Shown: positions 1 through 6,407, counted from the first letter of the stretch. The stretch is DNA of 7,824 nucleotides from Chitinophagaceae bacterium (GCA_019747455.1 JAIEQT010000218.1:1-7824); one strand, 5' to 3'. Notes: generated by a model from the sequence alone, not told the origin. Program-made: numbers and translations.

Positions 1-150
1 AAGAATATTTCTTCCCAGTATAAGATTGCTAACAAAACTGATAGCCATTGCAATGAACACCAGAAAAGTAATGAGATTGAAAATTTTATTCTCGAGTGAG
101 ATCACAGGTTTTTTTAAACCTAATATTTTCTTAAGCTTATTATCGCGCAT
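1..150 (-). CDS. N-terminal fragment of a membrane protein, probably a sensor kinase or related signalling protein (partial)
   Basis: The minus strand is open from an ATG at 150 to the window edge, giving 50 residues that start MRDNKLKKILGLKKPVISLE. A basic, charged head (residues 1-22) is followed by a hydrophobic stretch, about residues 24-46, with FNLITFLVFIAMAISFVSN at its core. This reads as one membrane-spanning helix with the basic head in the cytoplasm. In Bacteroidota a short 'SLExxIFN' segment before a first membrane helix is common at the start of membrane-bound histidine kinases and related output proteins, so a sensor kinase is my best guess. No catalytic domain lies in the window. 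The start is 29 bases after the anti-sigma stop on the same strand, so read-through from the sigma operon is possible. A weak -7 box lies at 158-165. That the fragment is coding is fairly safe; its function is inference. Confidence 0.55.
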   Translation of the reverse strand, partial: MRDNKLKKILGLKKPVISLENKIFNLITFLVFIAMAISFVSNLILGRNIL

Positions 151-157
151 GTAGTAG

Positions 158-165
158 CAAAAGTT
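158..165 (-). promoter_or_regulatory. Weak Bacteroidota-type -7 box before the membrane protein
   Basis: On the minus strand the octamer reads AACTTTTG, seven of eight positions of the TAnnTTTG consensus, and is followed by C. It ends seven bases before the ATG at 150. I see no TTG at the expected -33 distance, so this could be chance in AT-rich DNA. Confidence 0.25.
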
Positions 166-179
166 ACAATAAAGATAGT

Positions 180-971
180 TTATCCTACTTTACCCGCTAC
201 ATACATTTCTGAAAGAGTGGGAATAGCGCTACCGCCCTCTTTTTCTAAAGTAATGGCAAACATAGAAGCTTTCGGTATATTCTTCATTTTACATAAACCA
301 GCACAATCGCTAATCATGCCAGCATCTACCGGTTTACCATCTACAATAGCCCAGAGCTGGTATTGTTTACCTTTTGCGGGCTGTGGTAATTTATTAGGAA
401 GAATATATACATCTCTAGATTTCGTATCCCAGAAAACGGTGGCAAAACTATTTTCTTTTCCGGCAATGCCGGGCATAGACACTTTAAGCATCGCCGGGTC
501 GGTCATCATTTGCATACTATTATACAAATCAAGGGATTTGGTTTGCATAATTTGATTATTTGCCTGAAGGGTATTTTTCTCAAGCACCAAAGCTTCATAT
601 TGACTAGTACTTTCTTTAAAACGAGCGTAGAAATACACATTTAGGCCGGAGCTAACTACCAAAAGAATGACTGCTGCTACAGCTACCCAGCGGAAGTTGA
701 ATGATACTACTTTGGTTTCTTCAGGTGTTTCGGCAATAGGGCTGAATTCAGATGATAGTAGTTCGAAAATAGCCTTTTTAACAGCGGAAGGTGGTGGTGT
801 GGCATTAGCTAAAGAAAAAGCCTCTAAAGAAGCTTCTGCCTCATGAAGTGCTTGTTTGATTTCGGGATACTGCGCTGCTAAATTCATCAGCTCCGAAACC
901 TCTTGCTCATCTGCTATACCCATAATATAGCTTTCGATGACTCCGCTTTCTATGTATGCTTTTACATCCAC
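180..971 (-). CDS. RskA-family anti-sigma factor, membrane-anchored
   Basis: 263 residues. The N-terminal region (1-80) is a helical cytoplasmic part that should bind the partner sigma factor; it starts MDVKAYIESGVIESYIMGIA, a pattern usual for Bacteroidota anti-sigma factors, and has no HxxxCxxC zinc motif. A single membrane helix lies at about 93-117 (WVAVAAVILLVVSSGLNVYF). A short polar, coiled-coil-like segment (about 118-145) leads into the RskA C-terminal domain (about 150-262), with the typical 'YQLWAIVDGKPVDAG', 'FAITLEKEGGS' and 'PTLSEMYVAGKV' stretches; this part would face the periplasm. The start is GTG at 971: its G is the last base of the sigma factor's TAG, so translation is probably coupled. 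The only nearby ATG (967-965) is out of frame. Cys223 and Cys227 form a CxxxC pair. Expected role: holding the ECF sigma factor inactive until an envelope signal. The signal is unknown. Confidence 0.88.
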   Translation of the reverse strand: MDVKAYIESGVIESYIMGIADEQEVSELMNLAAQYPEIKQALHEAEASLEAFSLANATPPPSAVKKAIFELLSSEFSPIAETPEETKVVSFNFRWVAVAAVILLVVSSGLNVYFYARFKESTSQYEALVLEKNTLQANNQIMQTKSLDLYNSMQMMTDPAMLKVSMPGIAGKENSFATVFWDTKSRDVYILPNKLPQPAKGKQYQLWAIVDGKPVDAGMISDCAGLCKMKNIPKASMFAITLEKEGGSAIPTLSEMYVAGKVG

Positions 972-1516
972 TATTTTTCTTTCAACTGTTTACTTAATTG
1001 TTGTAAGGCACTACGCATCCTTGTTTTAACGGTTCCTAAAGGTATTTGTAACATGCCTGCTATCTCATCCTGTGTATAGCCCTGAAAGTAAGATAACTCA
1101 ACCAATACCCTCCATTCATCCTTTAACTGAGCTACCACTTTGCGTAAGCCAATAGTATCTGTTTTTGTTTCAACCGATCCGGCACTTTCATACACATTTT
1201 CGGTAAGTTCGCTATTGGCTCTGCTATTTTGAAACCCCTTACTTCTAACCGTATCTATTGAGGCATTTCTGGCAATATTTAGCATCCAGGTGAATAATCT
1301 GCCTCTACCGGCATCATAACTTTCAATCTGTCGCCAAATCTTAATGAACACCTCTTGTAATACATCATTTGCCAATTCTGTATCACTTACAATTCCAACA
1401 ATGGTATTATACAAGGCACCGGCATAATTATCGTAAAGATAGCTATACACTTGCTGGCTACGTTGTTTGAGCAACAGTACCAGCTCCGATTCACTGTATT
1501 TTTGTACGGCTTCCAA
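971..1516 (-). CDS. ECF-subfamily RNA polymerase sigma-70 factor
   Basis: 181 residues, normal for an ECF sigma factor. Region 2 spans about 25-93: 'LYDNYAGALYNTIVGIV' is region 2.1-like, 'DVLQEVFIKIW' at 51-61 is the core-binding 2.2 part, and 'FTWMLNIARNASIDTVRSK' at 75-93 is the -10 recognition helix. After a variable linker, region 4 (about 124-175) carries 'LSYFQGYTQDEIAGMLQIPLGTVKTRM', the -35 binding helix-turn-helix. No extra C-terminal domain is present. The frame has no ATG between the upstream TAA (1540-1538) and the conserved 'YSESELVLLLKQRSQQ' stretch. TTG at 1516 is the best start; CTG at 1534 is the only other usable codon. There is no Shine-Dalgarno sequence. The gene overlaps its RskA-like anti-sigma gene by one base, placing it with the SigK-type pairs. 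Its target promoters cannot be read from this window. Confidence 0.9.
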   Translation of the reverse strand: MEAVQKYSESELVLLLKQRSQQVYSYLYDNYAGALYNTIVGIVSDTELANDVLQEVFIKIWRQIESYDAGRGRLFTWMLNIARNASIDTVRSKGFQNSRANSELTENVYESAGSVETKTDTIGLRKVVAQLKDEWRVLVELSYFQGYTQDEIAGMLQIPLGTVKTRMRSALQQLSKQLKEK

Positions 1517-1579
1517 AAAAGCTATTTGGCTCAGGAATTAAGTTGACAATTTATATACGACAAAACAAAACATATGGTT

Positions 1580-1957
1580 TTATCCTACCAATGCCACATA
1601 GGCATCTTTGGTTAGAAGATCAGATACGCTAGCAGGATCGCTAACCGTCATTTTTATCATCCAACCATCTCCATATGGATCGGTATTCACCAGCTCAGGC
1701 TGTTTTTCCAAGGCAGGATTTACTTCATTGATAGTACCAGCAACAGGTAAAAACAAATCGCTCACGGTTTTTACGGCTTCAACGGTACCAAACACCTCCT
1801 CTGCTCCTAGGGCTTTGCCAACAGTATTGATATCTACATAAACAATATCTCCCAATTCATGCTGTGCAAAATCGGTAATACCAATAGTAGCAATATTGCC
1901 TTCAAGTTTTATCCATTCATGGTCTTTTGTGTAACGAAGCGCTTCTGGAAAATTCAT
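1580..1957 (-). CDS. gcvH: Glycine cleavage system H protein
   Basis: 125 residues, the usual size of GcvH. It carries the lipoyl group that shuttles the aminomethyl intermediate between the P, T and L proteins of the glycine cleavage complex in the cytoplasm. The start 'LRYTKDHEWIKLEGN' is the family signature. The lipoyl-attachment stretch 'GTVEAVKTVSDLFLPVAG' (57-74) puts the modified lysine at Lys63, and 'NTDPYGDGWMIKM' (91-103) is the usual C-terminal motif. I chose the ATG at 1957; an in-frame ATG ten codons upstream (1987) would add residues with no family similarity and would run through the candidate -7 box. The genes for the P, T and L proteins are not in the window. The unknown 114-residue gene lies 41 bases upstream on the same strand, so both a shared transcript and a promoter of its own are possible. 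Confidence 0.97.
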   Translation of the reverse strand: MNFPEALRYTKDHEWIKLEGNIATIGITDFAQHELGDIVYVDINTVGKALGAEEVFGTVEAVKTVSDLFLPVAGTINEVNPALEKQPELVNTDPYGDGWMIKMTVSDPASVSDLLTKDAYVALVG

Positions 1958-1976
1958 ATGGTTTATTTTGATAGTG

Positions 1977-1984
1977 CAAATATT
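1977..1984 (-). promoter_or_regulatory. Candidate -7 box for gcvH
   Basis: The minus strand reads AATATTTG followed by CA. This matches seven of eight positions of TAnnTTTG and shares the TTTGCA ending with the serS box (2368-2375) and the box at 6042-6049. It ends 19 bases before the gcvH ATG, a similar distance to those two. The -33 element is not clear. If active, gcvH can be transcribed independently of the gene before it. Confidence 0.4.
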
Positions 1985-1998
1985 CATTAAAAAACAAT

Positions 1999-2343
1999 TC
2001 AGAAACCCTGTTGCTCAAAATAAAGCAATACATGGTCTTTGATAAAAAGTTCTTGCTCGGGTAAAACCATATCCGGTAAGGCCTTAAGCTGCTTAAAATG
2101 AGGCCATCCTTCCTCATCTTTCCCCTCAACACTATAAAAACCACTCGGTGCCAGTATCGTACACATAGCCACATGCATCAAATCTTGCTTCTGCTCTTTG
2201 GAAATTTTTTGTTGCATAAATCCGGTTTCCTGCATGCCGATCAGGAATAAAACGGCCTCTAAATCGGGTTTTTTACCAAATCGCGCTACCAGCTTGGTCT
2301 CCAAATTCCACCAACGCTGCTGTATATCATCTGTTACAAACAT
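1999..2343 (-). CDS. Conserved protein of unknown function (114 residues)
   Basis: The ATG at 2343 gives 114 residues beginning MFVTDDIQQRWWNLETKLVA. An ATG 32 codons further upstream would run through the serS promoter and into serS, so it is rejected. The protein is soluble, with no signal peptide or membrane segment. It is rich in charged and aromatic residues, with a 'RWWNLETKLVARFGKKPDLEAVLFLIGMQETG' region (10-41) and a helical 'SKEQKQDLMHVAMCTILAP' region (48-66). The style resembles a small conserved Bacteroidota protein I have the impression of having seen near serS or gcvH, but I cannot name a family or assign a function. It is divergent from serS and lies 41 bases upstream of gcvH on the same strand. 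Coding is supported by its length, a well-placed -7 box and its fit between neighbours. Confidence 0.75.
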   Translation of the reverse strand: MFVTDDIQQRWWNLETKLVARFGKKPDLEAVLFLIGMQETGFMQQKISKEQKQDLMHVAMCTILAPSGFYSVEGKDEEGWPHFKQLKALPDMVLPEQELFIKDHVLLYFEQQGF

Positions 2344-2347
2344 AGGG

Positions 2348-2355
2348 CAAAGGTA
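2348..2355 (-). promoter_or_regulatory. -7 box of the unknown gene (TACCTTTG)
   Basis: A perfect TAnnTTTG match on the minus strand, ending only four bases before the ATG at 2343. In Bacteroidota transcription starts a few bases after this box, which would put the start at or next to the ATG and make the transcript nearly leaderless. A TTTTG lies 23 bases upstream, slightly further than the usual -33 spacing. Confidence 0.5.
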
Positions 2356-2367
2356 ACAGGCATGCGG

Positions 2368-2375
2368 TATATTTG
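2368..2375 (+). promoter_or_regulatory. -7 box of serS (TATATTTG)
   Basis: A perfect TAnnTTTG match followed by CA, ending 15 bases before the serS ATG at 2391. No TTG is visible at the usual -33 distance. It faces the minus-strand box at 2348-2355 with 12 bases between them. Confidence 0.55.
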
Positions 2376-2390
2376 CAGCAAAATTGGAAT

Positions 2391-3659
2391 ATGTTAACGG
2401 TGAATTTATTACGAACGGCCCCTGAAGCAGTGAAGGCAAAGCTTTTAAAAAAGCATTTTAAGCAAGTTGAATTAGTAGATGCTATTATATCATTGGATAA
2501 TAACCGTAAAAAATTGCAAGCTAGGTTCGATGAAACCCAAACTAAAGTAAATGCTGCATCTAAAGAAATTGGTATGCTTATGGGGAAAGGGGATAAGGAA
2601 GCAGGGGAAGGGCTAAAGGTTAAAGTTGCAGGTTGGAAGCAGGAATTAGAACCACTAAAAGCACAGATGGAGCAGGTTGAACAGCAACTTAATGATACAT
2701 TGGTATTATTACCCAACTTACCCGCAGATGCCGTACCGGAAGGGAAAACACCAGAAGAAAATGAAGTGGTTCGCTCCGGAGGCATAATGCCCCAACTACC
2801 CGCTAATCCCGCCCCACATTGGGATTTAGCTAAGCAATACAAGTTGATAGACTTTGAATTAGGCAATAAGATTACCGGAAGCGGCTTTCCTGTTTATATA
2901 GGTAAGGGAGCTAAATTACAACGTTCTTTAATTCAATATTTTTTAGACTTTAATACGGCGGCCGGTTATACTGAATACTTACCACCCTATATGGTTAATA
3001 GTGCCTCTGCCTTTGGAACCGGACAGTTACCGGATAAAGAGGGGCAGATGTATCATGCCACTGCAGACGATCTGTATTTAATACCAACAGCAGAAGTGCC
3101 GGTTACGAATGTGTATAGAGATGTGATTGTAAAGGAAGAAGATTTTCCGATTAAGATGACGGCCTATTCTCCCTGTTTTAGGAGAGAAGCAGGCAGTTAC
3201 GGAAAAGATGTGCGCGGATTAAATAGATTACATCAATTTGAAAAAGTGGAGATCATTCAAATTGTACATCCAGATAAGAGTTATGAAGTATTGGATGAAA
3301 TGGTAGCGCATGTAGAGAAGCTATTAATTAGTTTGCATTTACCTTATCGGATTCTTCGTTTATGTGGGGGTGATATGGGCTTTGCCAGCGCTATTACCTA
3401 TGACTTTGAAGTGTATAGCGCTGCACAAGAACGTTGGTTAGAAGTGAGTAGTGTATCTAATTTCGAGAGCTTTCAAACAAACCGACTTAAATGCCGCTTT
3501 AAGGGCGCCGATGGTAAAACACAATTGGCTCATTCTCTCAACGGTAGTTCATTAGCATTACCACGTATTATGGCCTGTTTGCTTGAGAATAACCAAACAG
3601 AAACGGGTATTCAATTACCACAAGTGTTGCATCGGTATTTTGGGGGTGGAGAGGTATAG
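2391..3659 (+). CDS. serS: Seryl-tRNA synthetase
   Basis: 422 residues, the standard bacterial length. It charges tRNA-Ser (and tRNA-Sec where present) with serine in the cytoplasm. The N-terminal tRNA-binding arm is a long antiparallel coiled coil at about residues 31-108. The class II core follows: motif 1 near 'GYTEYLPPYMV' (192-202), the TAE serine-binding loop at 233-235, motif 2 'FRREAGSYGKDVRGLNRLHQF' (263-283, with Arg264 and Glu266), 'WLEVSSVSNFESFQ' (349-362), and motif 3 'NGSSLALPRIMACLLENNQ' (384-402, with Arg392). No key residue appears to be missing. The start is the ATG at 2391 (MLTVNLLR); an in-frame TTG at 2373 lies inside the -7 box and is not credible. It has its own promoter, is divergent from the unknown gene and convergent with the S9 peptidase. 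The stop codon lies inside the first repeat unit of the heptamer element. Confidence 0.98.
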   Translation: MLTVNLLRTAPEAVKAKLLKKHFKQVELVDAIISLDNNRKKLQARFDETQTKVNAASKEIGMLMGKGDKEAGEGLKVKVAGWKQELEPLKAQMEQVEQQLNDTLVLLPNLPADAVPEGKTPEENEVVRSGGIMPQLPANPAPHWDLAKQYKLIDFELGNKITGSGFPVYIGKGAKLQRSLIQYFLDFNTAAGYTEYLPPYMVNSASAFGTGQLPDKEGQMYHATADDLYLIPTAEVPVTNVYRDVIVKEEDFPIKMTAYSPCFRREAGSYGKDVRGLNRLHQFEKVEIIQIVHPDKSYEVLDEMVAHVEKLLISLHLPYRILRLCGGDMGFASAITYDFEVYSAAQERWLEVSSVSNFESFQTNRLKCRFKGADGKTQLAHSLNGSSLALPRIMACLLENNQTETGIQLPQVLHRYFGGGEV

Positions 3660-3736
3660 GGGATAGGTTACAGGTTACAGGTTATAGGTTATAGGTTATA
3701 GGTTATAGGGTATAGGTTATAGGTTATAGGGAATAG
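3653..3736 (+). repeat. Heptamer tandem repeat, left arm of an inverted element
   Basis: Twelve consecutive 7-bp units with no phase break (84 bp). Six are exactly GTTATAG, two are GTTACAG, two GGTATAG, one GGGATAG and one GGAATAG. All end in AG and all but the two GTTACAG units end in ATAG. The first unit covers the last serS codons and its TAG stop (3657-3659), so the array begins in the gene end. Related units on the other strand lie at 3789-3837. Arrays of this kind can change unit number by slippage. Confidence 0.95.
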
Positions 3737-3751
3737 GTTTATGCCTAAGGG

Positions 3752-3778
3752 TTAAATCATTTAATAAAGTGGATTTAA
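3752..3778. repeat. Short inverted repeat at the centre of the first element
   Basis: TTAAATC (3752-3758) and GATTTAA (3772-3778) are exact 7-bp inverted arms around a 13-base AT-rich loop. They sit between the two heptamer arms, so a transcript could fold as a small hairpin at the tip of a longer imperfect stem. The stem is AT-rich, so on its own it is weak. Confidence 0.6.
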
Positions 3779-3788
3779 ACGCCAAGAC

Positions 3789-3837
3789 ATTAACCCGTAA
3801 CTCGCATCCCGTATCCCATATCCCATAACCTTATCTC
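3789..3837 (-). repeat. Degenerate heptamer repeat, right arm of the inverted element
   Basis: Read on the minus strand, seven 7-bp units follow the peptidase's TAG stop (3840-3838): first GAGATAA, then GGTTATG, GGATATG, GGATACG, GGATGCG, and two more diverged units, AGTTACG and GGTTAAT. They resemble the left-arm units but on the opposite strand, so the two arms form an imperfect inverted repeat. Aligning each arm outward from its own stop codon, I count 19 matches in 26 columns with one gap. The arm is more diverged than the left one. Confidence 0.85.
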
Positions 3838-5982
3838 CTACTTAATAAATCGCTCAAAAAACTCCACTGTTCTCAACATCTGATCGATACGCTGGCGGTT
3901 ATTACCGGTTCTGGTGATTTCATGGGTAGCTCCGGGGTGACGCACATACTCTACCGTTCTGCCTAAAATTTTCAGACTTCTATAGAAGGTTTCACCTTGA
4001 ATAACACCGGTTCTTAAATCGTTTTCTCCATGGAAAATGATAAGTGGTGTATGCACATTGGCTACATAATTGATAGGTGATTCGCGTTCAATAACAGCTT
4101 TTGCTTTTTCCTCCCAGGGATAACCACCAAAATAATTAGGTACTAATCGCCATGCATTACCCTCACCCAAAAAAGTACCTAAATCGTATACACCTCTTTG
4201 GGCACAGGCAGCTTTAAAACGTTGATCGTGCCCTACGATCCATGCTACTAAATAACCGGCATAAGATCCGCCTGTAACAGCTAGTTTGCTCGTATCTATA
4301 AAACCATCTTTTGCGGCAAGATCCAAATAAGTAAGTACATCCGATGTTGGTCCGGCACCCCAGTCGTTTATATTAGCACGTAAAAATTCGGCGCCGTAAC
4401 CTCCGGAGCCGCGAGGATTTCCGTAAACCACTACATAACCACGTGCTGCATAATATTGAAACTCATGCCACATAGAACTTTCACCTGGTCCCCACATAGC
4501 GGTGGGTCCGCCATGAATATCAAGTATGGTAGGATATTTTTTTCCGGGTTCATAATTAGCCGGTTTCATTACCCAATATTCTACGGTTAATCCCTTTTCA
4601 TTTACAAAAGTTTTTTTCTCCGGAAAACTTAACTTCTTATTGGCCAACCAACCGGTATTAAAATTACTGATACGTTTTGCGTTTTTGCCGTTGGCATCAC
4701 ACATATATAGCTCAAAAGGATTGGCTACTTCTGTTTTCACGAAAAGCATTTTATTACCTACGATATCATAACTGCTGATTCCTGCTGCGGATTCGGTTAA
4801 AGCGTCTACTTGTTTGGTTTTTACATCTACTCTATAAATAGGTGCACCACCATTACTCTGTGCCGTAAAATAAATATACTGCTCATTGGCGCTCCAGTTA
4901 AAACTACTTTTATTTCTATCGAAGGGTAATACGGTTTTATCTTTTTCGGAACCGTTAATAGGCATGATAGCCATAGCCGGTACATCTACAAAACCGGTTG
5001 TTCCAAACTGAAAAGCTAACCATTTGCCTGAGGGGGAAATTTTAGGGCTATTGAATGTTCTTCCTTTCTCTCCTAATAGCTGCTTCCAGTTATTGCCATC
5101 TATATCAACCAAATAGATACAGCTTTCCAATGCTCTATCGGGGTGCTGGGTATCATCCATATTTCCGGTAAGAATAATTTGCTTACCATCCTGGGTAAAA
5201 TCGCCTCCATTGAAACGATAAAACCCTTTGGTAAGGGCTTTAGGTATAGCTCCCGGCGTTGCACTAACGATATAAAGATGACTGAAATTAATATCAGGAG
5301 ATGTGGTGGCTTCTTCCTGAAAATTAAGTTTATTAATTACTTTGGCTTTGCGGTCGGTTGCATTTAACTCTAAATAAGCCCTTATTTCTTCGGTGGTGCC
5401 ATCAGGATTTGGGGTGGCGGTAGAAGGCTGCAGAAACTCATTTTTGGCGAATCCGGGTTTCTCCAAAGGCCATTTGGGCACTTCTTTACTTGGATTTAGT
5501 TCGGCATCTTTAAGTAAGTCTTTCAGCGAAACACTGGTGCTGAAGAGAATATGCTTACCATCGGGACTCCATTTGGGGTTGGTAGCGCCATATTTGAAAT
5601 TGGTGAGTTGTATGGGTTCTCCTCCGTCTAAGGATAGCGAGAATATTTGCGGCTTATTATTTACAAAACGAACAAATGCTATTTGCTTACCATCGGGGCT
5701 CCAACTGGGTTGGGAAGCCGATTCTTTGCCGGTAAGCGCGCGAGGGGCTGCTGATCCATCGGTAGGTACCAAAAAGAGTTGCGCACTGTATTTATATTCC
5801 CATTTTGCTTCTTCGGGCTCTATATTAGTTACCAGGAAAACAGCTTTGCTGCCATCATTGCTAATATTTACGCTACTGGGTTGTTTTATCTTCAACATAT
5901 CAGTAACTTTAATTAGTTCCGTGGCGGTTTGCGCTATTACAAATAGCGGCGCCATAAAAACGACAAGTATAAATTTCTTCAT
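3838..5982 (-). CDS. Secreted S9-family serine peptidase (prolyl oligopeptidase / acylaminoacyl-peptidase type)
   Basis: 714 residues, full length for the family. A signal peptide covers about 1-18 (MKKFILVVFMAPLFVIAQ), so the enzyme is exported. Residues about 30-440 form a beta-propeller with PD40-like blades: 'PSWSPDGKQIAFV' (92-104), 'PKWSPDGKHILFS' (136-148), 'DFTQDGKQIILTG' (261-273), 'PKISPSGKWLAFQ' (313-325) and 'FNWSANEQYIYFT' (361-373). The C-terminal alpha/beta-hydrolase domain (about 455-714) has the 'HGGPTAMWG' oxyanion region (490-498), 'GNPRGSGGYG' (521-530), nucleophile Ser573 in 'GGSYAGYL', Asp655 in 'HGENDLRTGV' and His687 in 'GATHEI'. The catalytic triad is intact. This arrangement fits the S9C group, which trims short peptides or acylated N-termini; the true substrate cannot be told. 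The gene is divergent from the carboxymuconolactone decarboxylase gene and convergent with serS. No clear -7 box is seen upstream. Confidence 0.95.
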   Translation of the reverse strand: MKKFILVVFMAPLFVIAQTATELIKVTDMLKIKQPSSVNISNDGSKAVFLVTNIEPEEAKWEYKYSAQLFLVPTDGSAAPRALTGKESASQPSWSPDGKQIAFVRFVNNKPQIFSLSLDGGEPIQLTNFKYGATNPKWSPDGKHILFSTSVSLKDLLKDAELNPSKEVPKWPLEKPGFAKNEFLQPSTATPNPDGTTEEIRAYLELNATDRKAKVINKLNFQEEATTSPDINFSHLYIVSATPGAIPKALTKGFYRFNGGDFTQDGKQIILTGNMDDTQHPDRALESCIYLVDIDGNNWKQLLGEKGRTFNSPKISPSGKWLAFQFGTTGFVDVPAMAIMPINGSEKDKTVLPFDRNKSSFNWSANEQYIYFTAQSNGGAPIYRVDVKTKQVDALTESAAGISSYDIVGNKMLFVKTEVANPFELYMCDANGKNAKRISNFNTGWLANKKLSFPEKKTFVNEKGLTVEYWVMKPANYEPGKKYPTILDIHGGPTAMWGPGESSMWHEFQYYAARGYVVVYGNPRGSGGYGAEFLRANINDWGAGPTSDVLTYLDLAAKDGFIDTSKLAVTGGSYAGYLVAWIVGHDQRFKAACAQRGVYDLGTFLGEGNAWRLVPNYFGGYPWEEKAKAVIERESPINYVANVHTPLIIFHGENDLRTGVIQGETFYRSLKILGRTVEYVRHPGATHEITRTGNNRQRIDQMLRTVEFFERFIK

Positions 5983-6041
5983 TCGAAATAATTTAGGCGG
6001 TTAATGTACAAAGAATTCGGCTTCGCAAAAAATGCTTGCTG

Positions 6042-6049
6042 TATTTTTG
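6042..6049 (+). promoter_or_regulatory. -7 box of the carboxymuconolactone decarboxylase family gene (TATTTTTG)
   Basis: A perfect TAnnTTTG match followed by CA, ending 16 bases before the ATG at 6066. Its spacing and TTTGCA ending match the serS box. A TTCG at 6016-6019 is the nearest thing to a -33 element and is weak. Confidence 0.5.
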
Positions 6050-6065
6050 CAGTATAACTTATAGT

Positions 6066-6407
6066 ATGAGTGAATTAGTAAACGAGTTTAATAGTTACCG
6101 CGAGCGGATGAATGAAGTTATCTTGAGTAAGAATAATCTCGTGATGAAGCGCTTGTGGAATTTGGATACCAATACCTATGAAGATGGTGCTTTAGATAAA
6201 AAGACTAAAGAAATGTTGGGTTTGGTAGCCAGCATGGTACTACGTTGTGATGATTGCATCAAGTATCATTTGGGGAAGAGCCATGCATTAGGCGTAACTA
6301 CAGAAGAGATGTATGAAATTTTTGCTGTTGCTAATATTGTAGGCGGAACAATCGTTATTCCTCATACAAGAAGAGCGGCAGAGTATTGGGAAGAATTGAA
6401 TAAATAA
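6066..6407 (+). CDS. Carboxymuconolactone decarboxylase family protein, AhpD-like
   Basis: 113 residues, a typical single-domain member of the family. The ATG at 6066 gives MSELVNEFNSYRERMNEVIL; an in-frame TTG ten codons upstream is rejected because it lies before the -7 box. The core runs from about 45 to 108: 'TKEMLGLVASMVLRCDDCIKYHLGKSHALG' holds Cys61 and Cys64 (CxxC) with His68 four residues on, the AhpD-type redox motif. It is followed by 'TTEEMYEIFAVANIVGGTIVIPHTRRA' (78-104). Members of this family act in peroxide defence, as disulfide reductases, or in decarboxylation of ring-cleavage products. The intact CxxC favours a thiol-redox role, but the substrate is unknown. No peroxiredoxin gene is nearby. 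The beta subunit of an oxygen-sensitive oxidoreductase follows 89 bases downstream on the same strand, separated by a repeat element, so co-transcription is possible. Confidence 0.9.
   Translation: MSELVNEFNSYRERMNEVILSKNNLVMKRLWNLDTNTYEDGALDKKTKEMLGLVASMVLRCDDCIKYHLGKSHALGVTTEEMYEIFAVANIVGGTIVIPHTRRAAEYWEELNK

Larger units (their letters stand above)
3660..3837. terminator. Possible two-way terminator or 3'-end structure between convergent genes
   Basis: The whole 178-bp gap between the serS and S9 peptidase stop codons is taken up by the two opposed heptamer arms and the inner hairpin. Both genes transcribe towards it, so either transcript would end in an extended imperfect stem. There is no classical GC-rich stem followed by a T run, so a terminator role is inferred from position and symmetry only. 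Confidence 0.35.

Noticed and set aside
217..555. A 112-residue plus-strand frame opposite the anti-sigma gene
   Set aside because: Antisense to the conserved RskA domain, with no promoter or motif of its own.
1566..1574. TATGTTTTG on the minus strand as a promoter of the sigma operon
   Set aside because: It matches only seven of eight -7 positions, and the nearest TTG lies 14 bases upstream, too close for a -33 element; kept only as a weak possibility.
2327..2866. A 179-residue open frame on the minus strand opposite serS
   Set aside because: It is antisense to the conserved coiled-coil arm of SerRS, is rich in serine, cysteine and phenylalanine as expected for a shadow frame, and has no recognisable motif.
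3653..3837. The heptamer array considered as a CRISPR array
   Set aside because: Units are 7 bp with no spacers between them and there are no cas genes in the window.
5393..6004. A 203-residue open frame on the plus strand opposite the peptidase start
   Set aside because: It lies wholly antisense to the signal peptide and propeller of a clear S9 peptidase, and its repeated 'LPSGL' stretches are just the complement of the 'SPDGK' blades.
5983..6035. A promoter for the S9 peptidase in the divergent gap
   Set aside because: No octamer on the minus strand matches TAnnTTTG at better than six of eight positions, so no site could be assigned.
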